In this document: one piece after another, positions 15,562-24,047 of the stretch
Numbering within the stretch: position 1 is the first letter of the stretch
How the letters are laid out: each line of letters begins with the position of its first letter
Source: DRTC01 sp964521025
GTDB taxonomy: Bacteria > Cloacimonadota > Cloacimonadia > Cloacimonadales > TCS61
Assembly (NCBI GenBank): GCA_964521025.1
Contig: CAZFPK010000007.1
Span: 42,425-106,424, forward strand
Direction: 5' to 3'
DNA: 64,000 nucleotides
Program-made: the position numbers and the translations under genes
Notes under the pieces: generated by a model
Seen by the model: only the letters and a program-made list of their open reading frames with translations
What the model was told of the DNA's origin: nothing
The model's database searches: none

Positions 15562-16944
15562 ATGAAAAAAAATAAAATATTATTTATAGAAGATGATATT
15601 GTTGACCAGATGGCAATTAAAAAATTAGCTAAAGATAAAGATTTCCCTTATCGGTTCACTATTGCACCTTCTTTAGCAGAAACAAAAAAAATCCTGAAAA
15701 TCGAAAAATTCGATATTATTATTTCCGATTATTTATTAGGAGACGGCACAGCATTTGATGTCTTTGAGCTGGCACAAGATATTCCGATTATCTTCACTAC
15801 CGGTGCAGGAGACGAAGAACTCGCAGTTAAAGCTATGAAAACAGGTGCCTATGATTATTTTACAAAACCGATAAATGTCGAGGAATTAAAAATCACGATC
15901 AGGAATGCTTTGCTTACTAAATCATTACAGAAGGAAGTAAGCACATTAAAGTCACAACTTGAAGTTAAGCAGGAATTTGATAAAATCGTGGGTGAAAGTT
16001 CCAGGATAAAACAGGTTATTAAACAGGTAAATATTGTCGCTCCGACTAATATGACAGTCGTCCTGCAAGGCGATAGCGGTACCGGTAAAGAACTTTTAGC
16101 ACATTTGATTCATCAGATGAGTGACCGAAAAGATAAACCTTATATTGCCATCGATTGCGGAGCAATTCCCGATACTTTAGTTGAAAGTGAATTATTTGGA
16201 TATGAAAAAGGAGCTTTTACTGGAGCAAATGCCAAGAAATCAGGAAAATTTGAAACTGCTAACCGGGGAACTATTTTTTTAGATGAGATCACTAATTTAC
16301 CCTCGATCGCGCAAGCCAAATTATTAAGAGTTATACAGGAAAGAAAAGTCCAGAGAATCGGCAGCACCGAATCCATAGATATCGATGTTCGTATTATCAC
16401 AGCAACAAATCTGAATTTTTCTCAAAGCGTAAAACAGGGAAAATTCCGCCAAGACCTTTATCACCGGTTAAATGAATTCCATATTTTAATTCCATCGCTT
16501 TGTGACCGCAAAGATGATATACCTTTGTTAGCGAATTATTTTTTGAAAAAATCAAATGAAGAATTGAAAAAGAAAGTAAAGGGCTTTTCCTCTGATTCAT
16601 CAAAACTTCTATTAAACTATAATTGGCCCGGGAATGTGAGAGAATTTAAAAATGTTGTAAAAAGAGCTGTTCTGCTAACCGAGGGTGAATTTATCGAATC
16701 ACATAATATAGTTCTGGAAAATTCCGAATCTACAGAACATGTTGAATCTTTAAGTTTTTTTCATGATTTCGGATCGGAATTTTCTCTTAAAGAAACTACT
16801 ATGAAAGTGTCCAAACAGGTTGAAAAGGATATTATTCAGAAAGCATTGGTACAAGCCGGTGGGAATAAAAGTAAAACCGCAAAAATTCTAAAAGTAAACC
16901 GGATGACCTTGTATTCAAAATTAAAAGAGTTTAATCTGGAATAA
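15562..16944 (+). CDS. NtrC-family sigma-54-dependent response regulator
   Basis: 460 aa behind GGAG. Order of domains: receiver (1-120; acidic pair IEDD, phospho-acceptor Asp in IIISDYLLGDG, Lys in FTKPIN), AAA+ sigma-54 interaction domain (about 140-370; Walker A GDSGTGKE, the sigma-54-contacting loop GAFTGA, Walker B TIFLDEI, and ITATN), and a Fis-type helix-turn-helix (about 415-458; GGNKSKTAKILKVNRMTLYS). It would bind upstream enhancers and drive open-complex formation at -24/-12 promoters. Two such promoters lie just downstream, before 17204 and 18226, so these genes are its likely targets. No kinase is adjacent; those at 24048 and 32364 are candidates. Confidence 0.95.
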   Translation: MKKNKILFIEDDIVDQMAIKKLAKDKDFPYRFTIAPSLAETKKILKIEKFDIIISDYLLGDGTAFDVFELAQDIPIIFTTGAGDEELAVKAMKTGAYDYFTKPINVEELKITIRNALLTKSLQKEVSTLKSQLEVKQEFDKIVGESSRIKQVIKQVNIVAPTNMTVVLQGDSGTGKELLAHLIHQMSDRKDKPYIAIDCGAIPDTLVESELFGYEKGAFTGANAKKSGKFETANRGTIFLDEITNLPSIAQAKLLRVIQERKVQRIGSTESIDIDVRIITATNLNFSQSVKQGKFRQDLYHRLNEFHILIPSLCDRKDDIPLLANYFLKKSNEELKKKVKGFSSDSSKLLLNYNWPGNVREFKNVVKRAVLLTEGEFIESHNIVLENSESTEHVESLSFFHDFGSEFSLKETTMKVSKQVEKDIIQKALVQAGGNKSKTAKILKVNRMTLYSKLKEFNLE

Positions 16945-17136
16945 TTTGAAACATATATAAAAAAATTGCTTATTTCAATAATCACAATTGCTTAGTTGAA
17001 TATACATTTCTTGATTTCAGACCACCATATAATTTGACGATATTCTTCGTTTAATTATTTTTTCACTAACCGCATCTTATTTGAGAATAAGAAGTTAGAC
17101 ATATCGATTGGAGTTGTTTTAAGCGATAAAAATTAT

Positions 17137-17152
17137 TTGGTACATCATTTGC
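17137..17152 (+). promoter_or_regulatory. Sigma-54 (-24/-12) promoter, copy 1
   Basis: TTGGTACATCATTTGC contains the invariant GG-N10-GC spacing of sigma-54 promoters (consensus TGGCAC-N5-TTGC). It lies about 50 bp upstream of the ATG at 17204. A small inverted repeat CTTATT-TGAG-AATAAG at 17076-17091 and the block CATTTCTTGATTTCAGACCA near 17005-17024, both partly conserved before copy 2, may be enhancer sites. Confidence 0.88.
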
Positions 17153-17203
17153 GATTATGATAAAACGGATAGAGTGAAAATTTAAAAATAGGAGGAAAGA
17201 AAA

Positions 17204-17803
17204 ATGAAAAAAATTATCACTTTAGTTGTAGTAATGTTAGTCGTTGGACTGACAAATGTAGTAATGGCAGGTGATGTGGAAACACATGATGGAACAAATA
17301 TCGGCGGAACAGTTCCTTTTTGCGCTAGTTGGGATTTAGTCGAACCAAACAGTAATGCTTTTTCTGATGTTGACATTTCTGTTTATGATTCAGACTTTTT
17401 GGAAGTTACTGAATTAATTAAAATAGCAGATTTTGATTGTAACACAAAGTTCAAAATTACTGCTACTAAAACCGGTTGGACTCTTCCTGATAACTATCAT
17501 CAAGAAGATGGCAGTAAAAAAGCAAATGGAAGTGACGGTGATTTCTTGTTAATGGTCAATAATGTCGTTCCTGGTTATAGCAGCGATGGTCTTGCCCCGG
17601 TTAATGGTTTTCAAGCGTACAAATCCATAACTACTAATGGTTCCGAAATCTTAAAAGGTGGAAAAGTTGGTGAAGGTGCCGGACATGGTGTTGAAAATTC
17701 ATCTTGTATTGTTAATGGCGGAATCAAAATGGATTGGGCTACTGACATTGTTGGAAATTATCAAGTTGGTGTAACTCTTACAATCAGTGAACTTTCTGAA
17801 TAA
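17204..17803 (+). CDS. Secreted pilin-like protein, copy 1
   Basis: 199 aa behind AGGAGG. Clear signal peptide (cleavage about after MAG, residue 23), then an all-beta domain with Cys in PFCASW, FDCNTKF and SSCIVNG, and a C-terminal strand MDWATDIVGNYQVGVTLTIS. That ending resembles the closing strand of Csu/spore-coat-U or DUF4402-type fimbrial subunits, but the family assignment is inferred. The first 95 residues and 100 bp upstream are identical in DNA to the 18226 gene; the remainder differs strongly. Own sigma-54 promoter and own terminator, so transcribed alone. Probably the main subunit of a surface fibre assembled by the products of 19057-23685. Confidence 0.7.
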   Translation: MKKIITLVVVMLVVGLTNVVMAGDVETHDGTNIGGTVPFCASWDLVEPNSNAFSDVDISVYDSDFLEVTELIKIADFDCNTKFKITATKTGWTLPDNYHQEDGSKKANGSDGDFLLMVNNVVPGYSSDGLAPVNGFQAYKSITTNGSEILKGGKVGEGAGHGVENSSCIVNGGIKMDWATDIVGNYQVGVTLTISELSE

Positions 17804-17824
17804 ACCGATTCATTCTTACTTTTG

Positions 17825-17858
17825 AAACAGGATAACCAAAGTTATCCTGTTTTTTTTT
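17825..17858 (+). terminator. Intrinsic terminator
   Basis: AAACAGGATAAC, loop CAAA, GTTATCCTGTTT: a perfect 12-bp stem followed by a run of T to 17858, 22 bp after the stop of the first pilin-like gene. Confidence 0.93.
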
Positions 17859-18158
17859 ATTCATTATTATCAGGATACTTCCGTCATTCGGATCATTCAA
17901 TGAGGACCAGAGACAATTGTAAAGAGAATGATCTGGCGATTCAAATAATAGGAACTCGACATGAAATGAATTTGCGTAGTATAAAAAAATGCTTATTTTA
18001 TTAAGCACAATTGATTAGTCAAATATACATTTCTTGATTTCAGACCACTAAATTATTTGCTGATATTCTTCTTTTAAATATTTTTTATTTTTCGTATCTT
18101 ACTTGAAAATAAGAAGTTAAGCACATCGATTGGAGTTGTTTTAAGCGATAAAAATTAT

Positions 18159-18174
18159 TTGGTACATCATTTGC
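18159..18174 (+). promoter_or_regulatory. Sigma-54 (-24/-12) promoter, copy 2
   Basis: Identical to copy 1 (offset 1022 bp) with GG at 18161 and GC at 18173, inside the 387-bp perfectly repeated segment. Upstream DNA (about 17990-18124) is similar but not identical to 16966-17102. Confidence 0.88.
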
Positions 18175-18225
18175 GATTATGATAAAACGGATAGAGTGAA
18201 AATTTAAAAATAGGAGGAAAGAAAA

Positions 18226-18825
18226 ATGAAAAAAATTATCACTTTAGTTGTAGTAATGTTAGTCGTTGGACTGACAAATGTAGTAATGGCAGGTGATGTG
18301 GAAACACATGATGGAACAAATATCGGCGGAACAGTTCCTTTTTGCGCTAGTTGGGATTTAGTCGAACCAAACAGTAATGCTTTTTCTGATGTTGACATTT
18401 CTGTTTATGATTCAGACTTTTTGGAAGTTACTGAATTAATTAAAATAGCAGATTTTGATTGTAACACAAAGTTCAAAATTACTGCTACTAAAACCGGTTG
18501 GACTCTTCCTGCTCATTACAACCAGAATGACGGTAACAAAAGAACTAATGGTAGCGATACTGATTTTGGACTTAAAATTGATATTGTTAACCCCGGTTAT
18601 GAATCTGATGGTTTAACTGCTATTAATGGCTATGGAAATGGTTATTATATAACGACTTCCGGTTCAGACATTCTTAAAGGCGGAAAAGTTGGTGAAGGAG
18701 TTGGTCATGGTGTTGAAAATGCTGCTTGTAATATTCATGGTGGAATCTTGATGGATTGGGCAACTGATATTGTCGGAAACTATTCATTAACAGTTACCTT
18801 GACCATAAGCGAATTGAATGAGTAA
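18226..18825 (+). CDS. Secreted pilin-like protein, copy 2
   Basis: 199 aa, the same length as copy 1. Residues 1-95 are identical to copy 1; the second half is divergent but alignable (NGSDTDFGLKI, DILKGGKVGEG, CNIHGGILMDWATDIVGNYS). The conserved Cys positions and closing strand are kept. The pattern of perfect 5' identity and diverged 3' half points to recent gene conversion, or to selection for a shared export/assembly half with distinct exposed halves. It has its own sigma-54 promoter and terminator. Confidence 0.7.
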   Translation: MKKIITLVVVMLVVGLTNVVMAGDVETHDGTNIGGTVPFCASWDLVEPNSNAFSDVDISVYDSDFLEVTELIKIADFDCNTKFKITATKTGWTLPAHYNQNDGNKRTNGSDTDFGLKIDIVNPGYESDGLTAINGYGNGYYITTSGSDILKGGKVGEGVGHGVENAACNIHGGILMDWATDIVGNYSLTVTLTISELNE

Positions 18826-18843
18826 TATTTGTTTTAGAAATGG

Positions 18844-18876
18844 ATGGAGCAATTATGATATTGCTCCATTTTTTTT
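18844..18876 (+). terminator. Intrinsic terminator
   Basis: ATGGAGCAAT, loop TATGAT, ATTGCTCCAT: a 10-bp perfect stem followed by T8, 19 bp after the second pilin-like gene. Confidence 0.92.
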
Positions 18877-19056
18877 GAACAGAATTAGCTTATATTAAAA
18901 ATCTTCATTGACTTTTTTTATCAATTATGTGTTTTGTAACACGAAATATTGAAGCTTTAAAAAGTTAAATATGAGGGAATATTAAAATTAGTAATTTGTT
19001 GTTTTGATGATATATAAATACTATTTGGAAAATAATCTTACAGATAAGGAGCGAGC

Positions 19057-19878
19057 ATGAAAGTTTCAAAAAAAATTTCTTTAGTCTTCATCTTTTTTAT
19101 CATTTTCATAGGAACAGTATTCGGAACATTTACTGTGGCACCTATGCGTATAGAATTTCAGGTCGATAAAAATAATTCGGGGAATAGTTCCATAACTGTC
19201 AATAATACCGGTGAAAAACCTGTTTCAGTTAAAATTTATGTAAAAGATTTTAAAAGAGAACCGAATGGAATAGAATCCGAACGGGATATTGGATCCATTC
19301 CACGCTCATGTTCTAACTGGATATCGGTCTCTCCGAAAACTATGGATTTGGAACCGGGAGAGAGAAAAAATGTAAAAATTACCATAATCGTACCGGAGAA
19401 TGTAGAAGGTTCTTATTGGTCGATGATCTATGTAGAGCAGACATCCAAGCCTATACCCAAAAAAAGAGAAGGTCTGGGTTATTCTTTTGAAGTCGGAGTG
19501 AAAGCAAGATGGGCTATTAGAGTCATAGAAAATATTCCGGGAGTTTATGAAAAAAGTGCTGAAATAACCAATGTTACAGTTTCTGATTTAGAGAAAGATA
19601 CACTCTTTATCTTGAATACACAAATCGAGAATTTTGGAAAAACTATTATCAAATGTAATGGTTGGATCGAAATCAGAGACGAATTCGGAGAAACTATCGA
19701 TAAGATCGAAATGAACAATTTTACAGTTTATCCGGATGGAAAAAGGATTATTAAGACAGATATTCCAACCATCCTGAAACCCGGAGAATATTCTGCTCTG
19801 GTTGTGATCGATTATGAAGCCGAATTCTTGATTGCTGGGGAGGTTTTTTTTGAAATTCCTGAAAAAAAATCGGAATAA
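19057..19878 (+). CDS. PapD-like periplasmic chaperone
   Basis: 273 aa behind AAGGAGCGAG. Signal peptide about 1-22, then FTVAPMRIEFQVDKNNS and SSITVNNTGEKPVSVKIYVK, the N-terminal Ig fold of fimbrial-type chaperones. PRSCSNWISVSPKTMDLEPG and RKNVKITIIVPENVEGSYWS give the F-G region, and a second beta domain ends at the C-terminus. Such chaperones hold pilin subunits in the periplasm by donor-strand complementation. The first gene of a tight four-gene run (overlap or gaps of 5-9 bp) ending in the large outer-membrane protein. Its own promoter is not obvious; no GG-N10-GC was seen upstream. Confidence 0.75.
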   Translation: MKVSKKISLVFIFFIIFIGTVFGTFTVAPMRIEFQVDKNNSGNSSITVNNTGEKPVSVKIYVKDFKREPNGIESERDIGSIPRSCSNWISVSPKTMDLEPGERKNVKITIIVPENVEGSYWSMIYVEQTSKPIPKKREGLGYSFEVGVKARWAIRVIENIPGVYEKSAEITNVTVSDLEKDTLFILNTQIENFGKTIIKCNGWIEIRDEFGETIDKIEMNNFTVYPDGKRIIKTDIPTILKPGEYSALVVIDYEAEFLIAGEVFFEIPEKKSE

Positions 19879-20368
19879 ATTTCTTCTAACTTTAATATTT
19901 TTTTTATTCTGTATTTATTATCTTCTTCCGAAAAATCTATTTGGAGATGAATATAAATCCTTTGATATAGAATTATCAATTCCGCAGATCCAGAAATTAG
20001 CTATCATAGAATCAAGAACTTTCCCGGAAATTATTCCTGTGGATATAAATAAAGGTTATGCGGAACTATTAGCTGCAGTTACAATTTCGTTCAGCAGCAA
20101 TGTTCCCTGGCAGATTGTTATTCTTTCTCCTCAAAAAAATCTCTATAAGTCTGCAGGAAAATATAAACCAATCGAACATTTTTTATGGTCGTCAGGCTCG
20201 AATGATTATCAACCTGTTACTTCCGGATTTGGTTTAGTTTCTGAAGGAAAAAAGGGTGTCAAAGAACAACGAATAACAATAAATTACAGATTGAAATTAA
20301 ACTGGGAAGATGCAGTTCCCGGAGACTGGCAGTTCAAACCGGAATTCAGGATAATAAACAAGAATTAA
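19850..20368 (+). CDS. Small exported pilin-like protein (minor subunit candidate)
   Basis: 172 aa from TTG 19850, which is preceded by GGGGAGG with 6-nt spacing; it overlaps the chaperone gene by 29 bp, indicating translational coupling. N-terminal membrane/signal segment (FLLTLIFFLFCIYYLL), then a beta-rich domain. Near the C-terminus LNWEDAVPGDWQFKPEFRI matches the W-x-x-D-x-x-x-G-x-Y/W ending of the 17204/18226 proteins (MDWATDIVGNYQVGVTLTIS). It is probably a minor or tip subunit of the same fibre; no database family was recognised. Confidence 0.65.
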   Translation: MKFLKKNRNKFLLTLIFFLFCIYYLLPKNLFGDEYKSFDIELSIPQIQKLAIIESRTFPEIIPVDINKGYAELLAAVTISFSSNVPWQIVILSPQKNLYKSAGKYKPIEHFLWSSGSNDYQPVTSGFGLVSEGKKGVKEQRITINYRLKLNWEDAVPGDWQFKPEFRIINKN

Positions 20369-20373
20369 ATCTC

Positions 20374-20910
20374 ATGAAAAAAAAGATGATCCCGGCTCTC
20401 ATTTTCATTTTTATCATATATCAATCGGTTGTTTTGGGAGAAAATGAGAAAATTGAATTTAATCGCTTCAAATTAAGCTTTCCTGCTCCAAACTCCAAAG
20501 ACCTTGATCAAGGATTTCTCGAGATAAATTACAATCAGGGATTTCCGGATCTAATAATCCAGACAACCCTTAAGAAAGGATGGAAAGGAGATCTTTTTGT
20601 CAGGACAGACCAACCATTTTTCTCTCCGATAAATTATCAAAAACCGTGCCAGGATTTATTGTGGAAGTTAAGTTCAGAACCAGAGAAGAACTTTCAGCCG
20701 TTAGATTTATCAAAACAGTTGATTGTTTCCGCTATTTCTTCTACTGAAATCGAACTCGATTTTCGGATGATATTAGATTGGACGGATTTTCCTGCAAATT
20801 ATTACATCTCAATAATTTTCAGCCTGGAAACGGAGGATATCCCGGACCGTAAAAAAGAGACCAAATTAAAGAAAAATGATTCAGGTTCCAATCCTTCATT
20901 AAATGAATAA
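20374..20910 (+). CDS. Small exported pilin-like protein (second minor subunit candidate)
   Basis: 178 aa, 5 bp after the previous gene. Signal peptide about 1-22 (ends VVLGE). Beta-rich, with MILDWTDFPANYYISIIFSL near the C-terminus matching the shared W-x-D-x-x-x-x-Y closing motif, then an acidic/basic tail (ETEDIPDRKKETKLKKNDSG) unlike the other members. The layout resembles 19850-20368, so the two are probably distant paralogues. The function is inferred from the locus. Confidence 0.6.
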   Translation: MKKKMIPALIFIFIIYQSVVLGENEKIEFNRFKLSFPAPNSKDLDQGFLEINYNQGFPDLIIQTTLKKGWKGDLFVRTDQPFFSPINYQKPCQDLLWKLSSEPEKNFQPLDLSKQLIVSAISSTEIELDFRMILDWTDFPANYYISIIFSLETEDIPDRKKETKLKKNDSGSNPSLNE

Positions 20911-20919
20911 TTCTAATTA

Positions 20920-23685
20920 ATGCAAAAAAAATTATTTTTTTTAGTATTTTTTTTTCTATCCATCCCTATTTTTTCTGAGGGAAAAATTTCTTCTCAACCA
21001 GTTTCAAAGATTGATATTGAAATAAAAATTCCTCCCGAGCGAATGATCGAACCTAATTCTTTTCCTGCTTTTGTTTTTCCCATCTATAATAATTCCGATA
21101 AATCCTATGACCTCGATTTCGAATTTTTAATTCCGGAAAATTGGAAAATATTTTCCCAAAAAGTTCCATCCCAAATCGAACCTCAAGGAAAAGAAAAAGT
21201 TCGCTTAACTGTCGTTGTTCCCAAAGAAGCAAGAGCAGATACGATTCACCAAATTGTCTTAATCTTAGAACATGATAAATTTTCAGCAACTGCAAAAGCA
21301 AAAATAAAAATTAAAGCTAAACCTTCTTTTAAAGTTGTTTCACTACTCGATGAGAAAAAAATAATTCCCGGAAAAACCGAGAATCTGGATTTTCTGATCA
21401 TGAATAATGGAAATGTATTAGATACTTTAGTGATTAATACGGAAATTCCTCCTGAATGGGATCTCTTAAAGTCTATCGATAAATTAATTTTGAAACCACA
21501 ACAAAAAAGAAATATAAGTTTAACTTTTAAAACACCCAAAAAAATAAAACCGGAAACTGAAGAAACAATCCGTTTATCTGTGATTTCAACTGCTTCCCAA
21601 AAAAATGGATTGGAATTATCCCGGACAATTGATACAAAAATAACATTCATCGGGCAATTCGATAAAAAAATCTCGACATCGCTTTATCCGGCAGTTCCGG
21701 TCAATGTCGGATTTGCTCTGGATAATATAAAAAAAGGTAATTATCCTTCTCTAACTTTCTTTACAAATACCGGTTATATCAATTTAGGTAAATATAAAAC
21801 CAGGATAGAAACAAAGCAGAGAACCGAATCTGTTCCAACAGAACAAAAACCGAAATTATTTACAGATTATTTCCGATATGAACTCGCAGGGAAAAATTGG
21901 AATGTAAAACTCGGAGATGTAAATACAACTTCAAATCCATTGATCTCTGATTCATTTTTTCTCCCTGGTTTACAGCAGCATATTGAAACAGCTCGCGGCT
22001 TCAGTTCGAAATATAGTATTGAAAAAGCGTATCTCTCTTTTTTATACGGGAAAAATCTTTCCGAAAACTACAATATTTATTCAGTTGTTGCTGATTATCA
22101 AGTTACCGAGCAGTTTGAAATTTCATCTGTTTTACTGGGTAAGAACGATTCTCATTTACTTAAGAGCGGTACAGTTGTAGAAAGCAAAAATAATTTTTCT
22201 TTAGGAACATCTTTCGGGATTAGTAAATCTTATCTGGAAGAAAAAAAAATCAGCGGAGCAACCGAATTTTTGGCTAATAAGAAATTAACATCATTAGAAT
22301 TAGCAAGCAGAATATTCTGGGCTGGGAAATCTTATACAGGAAATGAAAAAGGAAAAACAGGTGCTTTTCTTTCGTCCAGGTGGAGACCAAAACCATTTAT
22401 TTATTGCTGGAACAATTTACTGGCATATAATCAGTATTTGGCGGAAACAGATTCTTCTGCTTTTATTACAGATTTTGATTCCAGGTTTTTATTCACTTTC
22501 AGGGGTTATCCCAGTTTAAATATCGGAATGAATATTTTCCGGGAAAAGATTTTGGAAGGTCTTGAAAAGAAGACGAACAAATTCGATTTGAGAATACAAA
22601 AACAACTCAAATATGGTTTACCATCGGTATATTTTATTTTCACTAATAATTCAGAACCACTTCTCGGAAAAAAAAATATTTATGAAATTTGCCTAGATTG
22701 GATTTCTTACATTAAATTTATCAAATATAAAATCGAACAGAAATTTTCCCGTTCCGAGCAAAGTCCCCTTAATTATAAAACCGGTTTGGATATCAACACC
22801 AGACTTTACAAGGTAATTTTCGGATTATATTTTTCCAGAGAAAAAAACTGGGAAGAATTAGAAAATCAAGATTATATCAGTCAAATTTCTACAGATATCG
22901 GGATTTCTTCCAATTTTAATGTAAAACTATTCGGATTAGATTATAATCTCAAATTGGAGCTCGGCAGAAATTTCGAGGAAGAAGAAAACTGGAGAATTTC
23001 CCTTTTCCTTTCTGCCGGCGGTTTGACCACATTCTATATGCCTTTTCCATTCGTAAAGACCAAAGGTAGAATTTACGGACAACTCTATCTCGACAAAAAC
23101 GGTAACGGGATTCGAGACTTGAATGAAATCGGTGAACCTAATATTCTTTTATTCCTCGATGATGAGCAGGCAATTACAGATAGTGACGGCAAGTTTGAAT
23201 TTCCTTCCATGGCTGCCGGAGAATATCCTTTTCTCCTCGATATTGCTGCTTTACCAGCTTACTTGAAACCTGCAAATGAAATTCCTGAGACTATTTTCAT
23301 AGATAAGGGAGAGGAAATTTCTCTCGATATTCCAATAACCTCGATTTGTTCGATTAGCGGTTATGTTTACCTCGATTCTAATGAAAACTCTAAATTCGAC
23401 GCAAATGAAAAAAGTGTCTCAACGATGCGGCTTGAGGTTCAAAACCAGGATCAACAAAAATGGGAAGCATATTCGAATAATGACGGATACTTTGAGATTG
23501 CAGATTTATTGCCTGGAATTTATTACCTTAAAATCGACAGAAAATGGTTACCAAGAAGAAAATTACCAGCAAAGGAAGAATGGTCTGTTATTCTAACACA
23601 AAAAGCTCCGCATCAAAAGATAAATATCGCGATCAGAGAAAAGAAGTTACAAATAAAAAAAACTTTTAAAGCTGATAAAAATTGA
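20920..23685 (+). CDS. Large outer-membrane protein: NEW3-like Ig domains, beta-barrel, SdrD-B-like C-terminus; usher candidate
   Basis: 921 aa. Signal peptide about 1-20. Residues ~30-245 hold two NEW3-type Ig-like domains (EPNSFPAFVFPIYNNSDKSY, IIPGKTENLDFLIMNNGNVL). About 250-710 is a long run of alternating aromatic/hydrophobic strands typical of an outer-membrane barrel (YPSLTFFTNTGYINLG, FSLGTSFGISKSYLEE, VKLFGLDYNLKLELG). The end has two Ca-binding SdrD-B/Cna-B-like domains (YLDKNGNGIRDLNEIGEPN; YLDSNENSKFDANEKS). Signal, soluble N-domain, barrel, and C-terminal beta domains with an LP/G-rich ending mirror the layout of fimbrial ushers, but the canonical usher sequence is not recognised. 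Downstream of chaperone and subunits, it is the natural translocation pore. Confidence 0.65.
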   Translation: MQKKLFFLVFFFLSIPIFSEGKISSQPVSKIDIEIKIPPERMIEPNSFPAFVFPIYNNSDKSYDLDFEFLIPENWKIFSQKVPSQIEPQGKEKVRLTVVVPKEARADTIHQIVLILEHDKFSATAKAKIKIKAKPSFKVVSLLDEKKIIPGKTENLDFLIMNNGNVLDTLVINTEIPPEWDLLKSIDKLILKPQQKRNISLTFKTPKKIKPETEETIRLSVISTASQKNGLELSRTIDTKITFIGQFDKKISTSLYPAVPVNVGFALDNIKKGNYPSLTFFTNTGYINLGKYKTRIETKQRTESVPTEQKPKLFTDYFRYELAGKNWNVKLGDVNTTSNPLISDSFFLPGLQQHIETARGFSSKYSIEKAYLSFLYGKNLSENYNIYSVVADYQVTEQFEISSVLLGKNDSHLLKSGTVVESKNNFSLGTSFGISKSYLEEKKISGATEFLANKKLTSLELASRIFWAGKSYTGNEKGKTGAFLSSRWRPKPFIYCWNNLLAYNQYLAETDSSAFITDFDSRFLFTFRGYPSLNIGMNIFREKILEGLEKKTNKFDLRIQKQLKYGLPSVYFIFTNNSEPLLGKKNIYEICLDWISYIKFIKYKIEQKFSRSEQSPLNYKTGLDINTRLYKVIFGLYFSREKNWEELENQDYISQISTDIGISSNFNVKLFGLDYNLKLELGRNFEEEENWRISLFLSAGGLTTFYMPFPFVKTKGRIYGQLYLDKNGNGIRDLNEIGEPNILLFLDDEQAITDSDGKFEFPSMAAGEYPFLLDIAALPAYLKPANEIPETIFIDKGEEISLDIPITSICSISGYVYLDSNENSKFDANEKSVSTMRLEVQNQDQQKWEAYSNNDGYFEIADLLPGIYYLKIDRKWLPRRKLPAKEEWSVILTQKAPHQKINIAIREKKLQIKKTFKADKN

Positions 23686-24047
23686 AAAAAATCTTCCCGA
23701 TTTTTAAATTTATCTTGACTTCAAAAAACAAAATGCTATTTATAAACTGTTTTTTTGTAAAAGTATTTGGTATTATTATGAGATAAAATACGCAAAGAGA
23801 AATTTCTTATGATTAAAAAGGTTGTGTGAAAAGTGTAACTCGACTTTGCATGTCGAGAAATTAAAATCCATATCTCTATTCTAATGAGGAATTTACAACA
23901 GAAAATTAGAAAAAACATTTGAATTTTGTAGATTCTTCGAGAGAAAACCATTCCGCAGCTAACGAGCAGAATGACAATACTCGACTTTTTATGAAACCTT
24001 TAAAGTTCATTAAGTTGAAAATTGATATATCATACCGGAGCTTTTAA
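23686..24047. repeat. Intergenic region with CTCGAC hairpin and GTCATTCTG-type repeat end
   Basis: CTCGAC (23839-23844) pairs with GTCGAG (23852-23857); a related, longer hairpin lies at 43138-43157. Further on, ATTCTTCGAGAGAAAACCAT and AGCAGAATGACAATACTCGA look like an end of the dispersed GTCATTCC repeat family. No gene seen. Confidence 0.5.
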
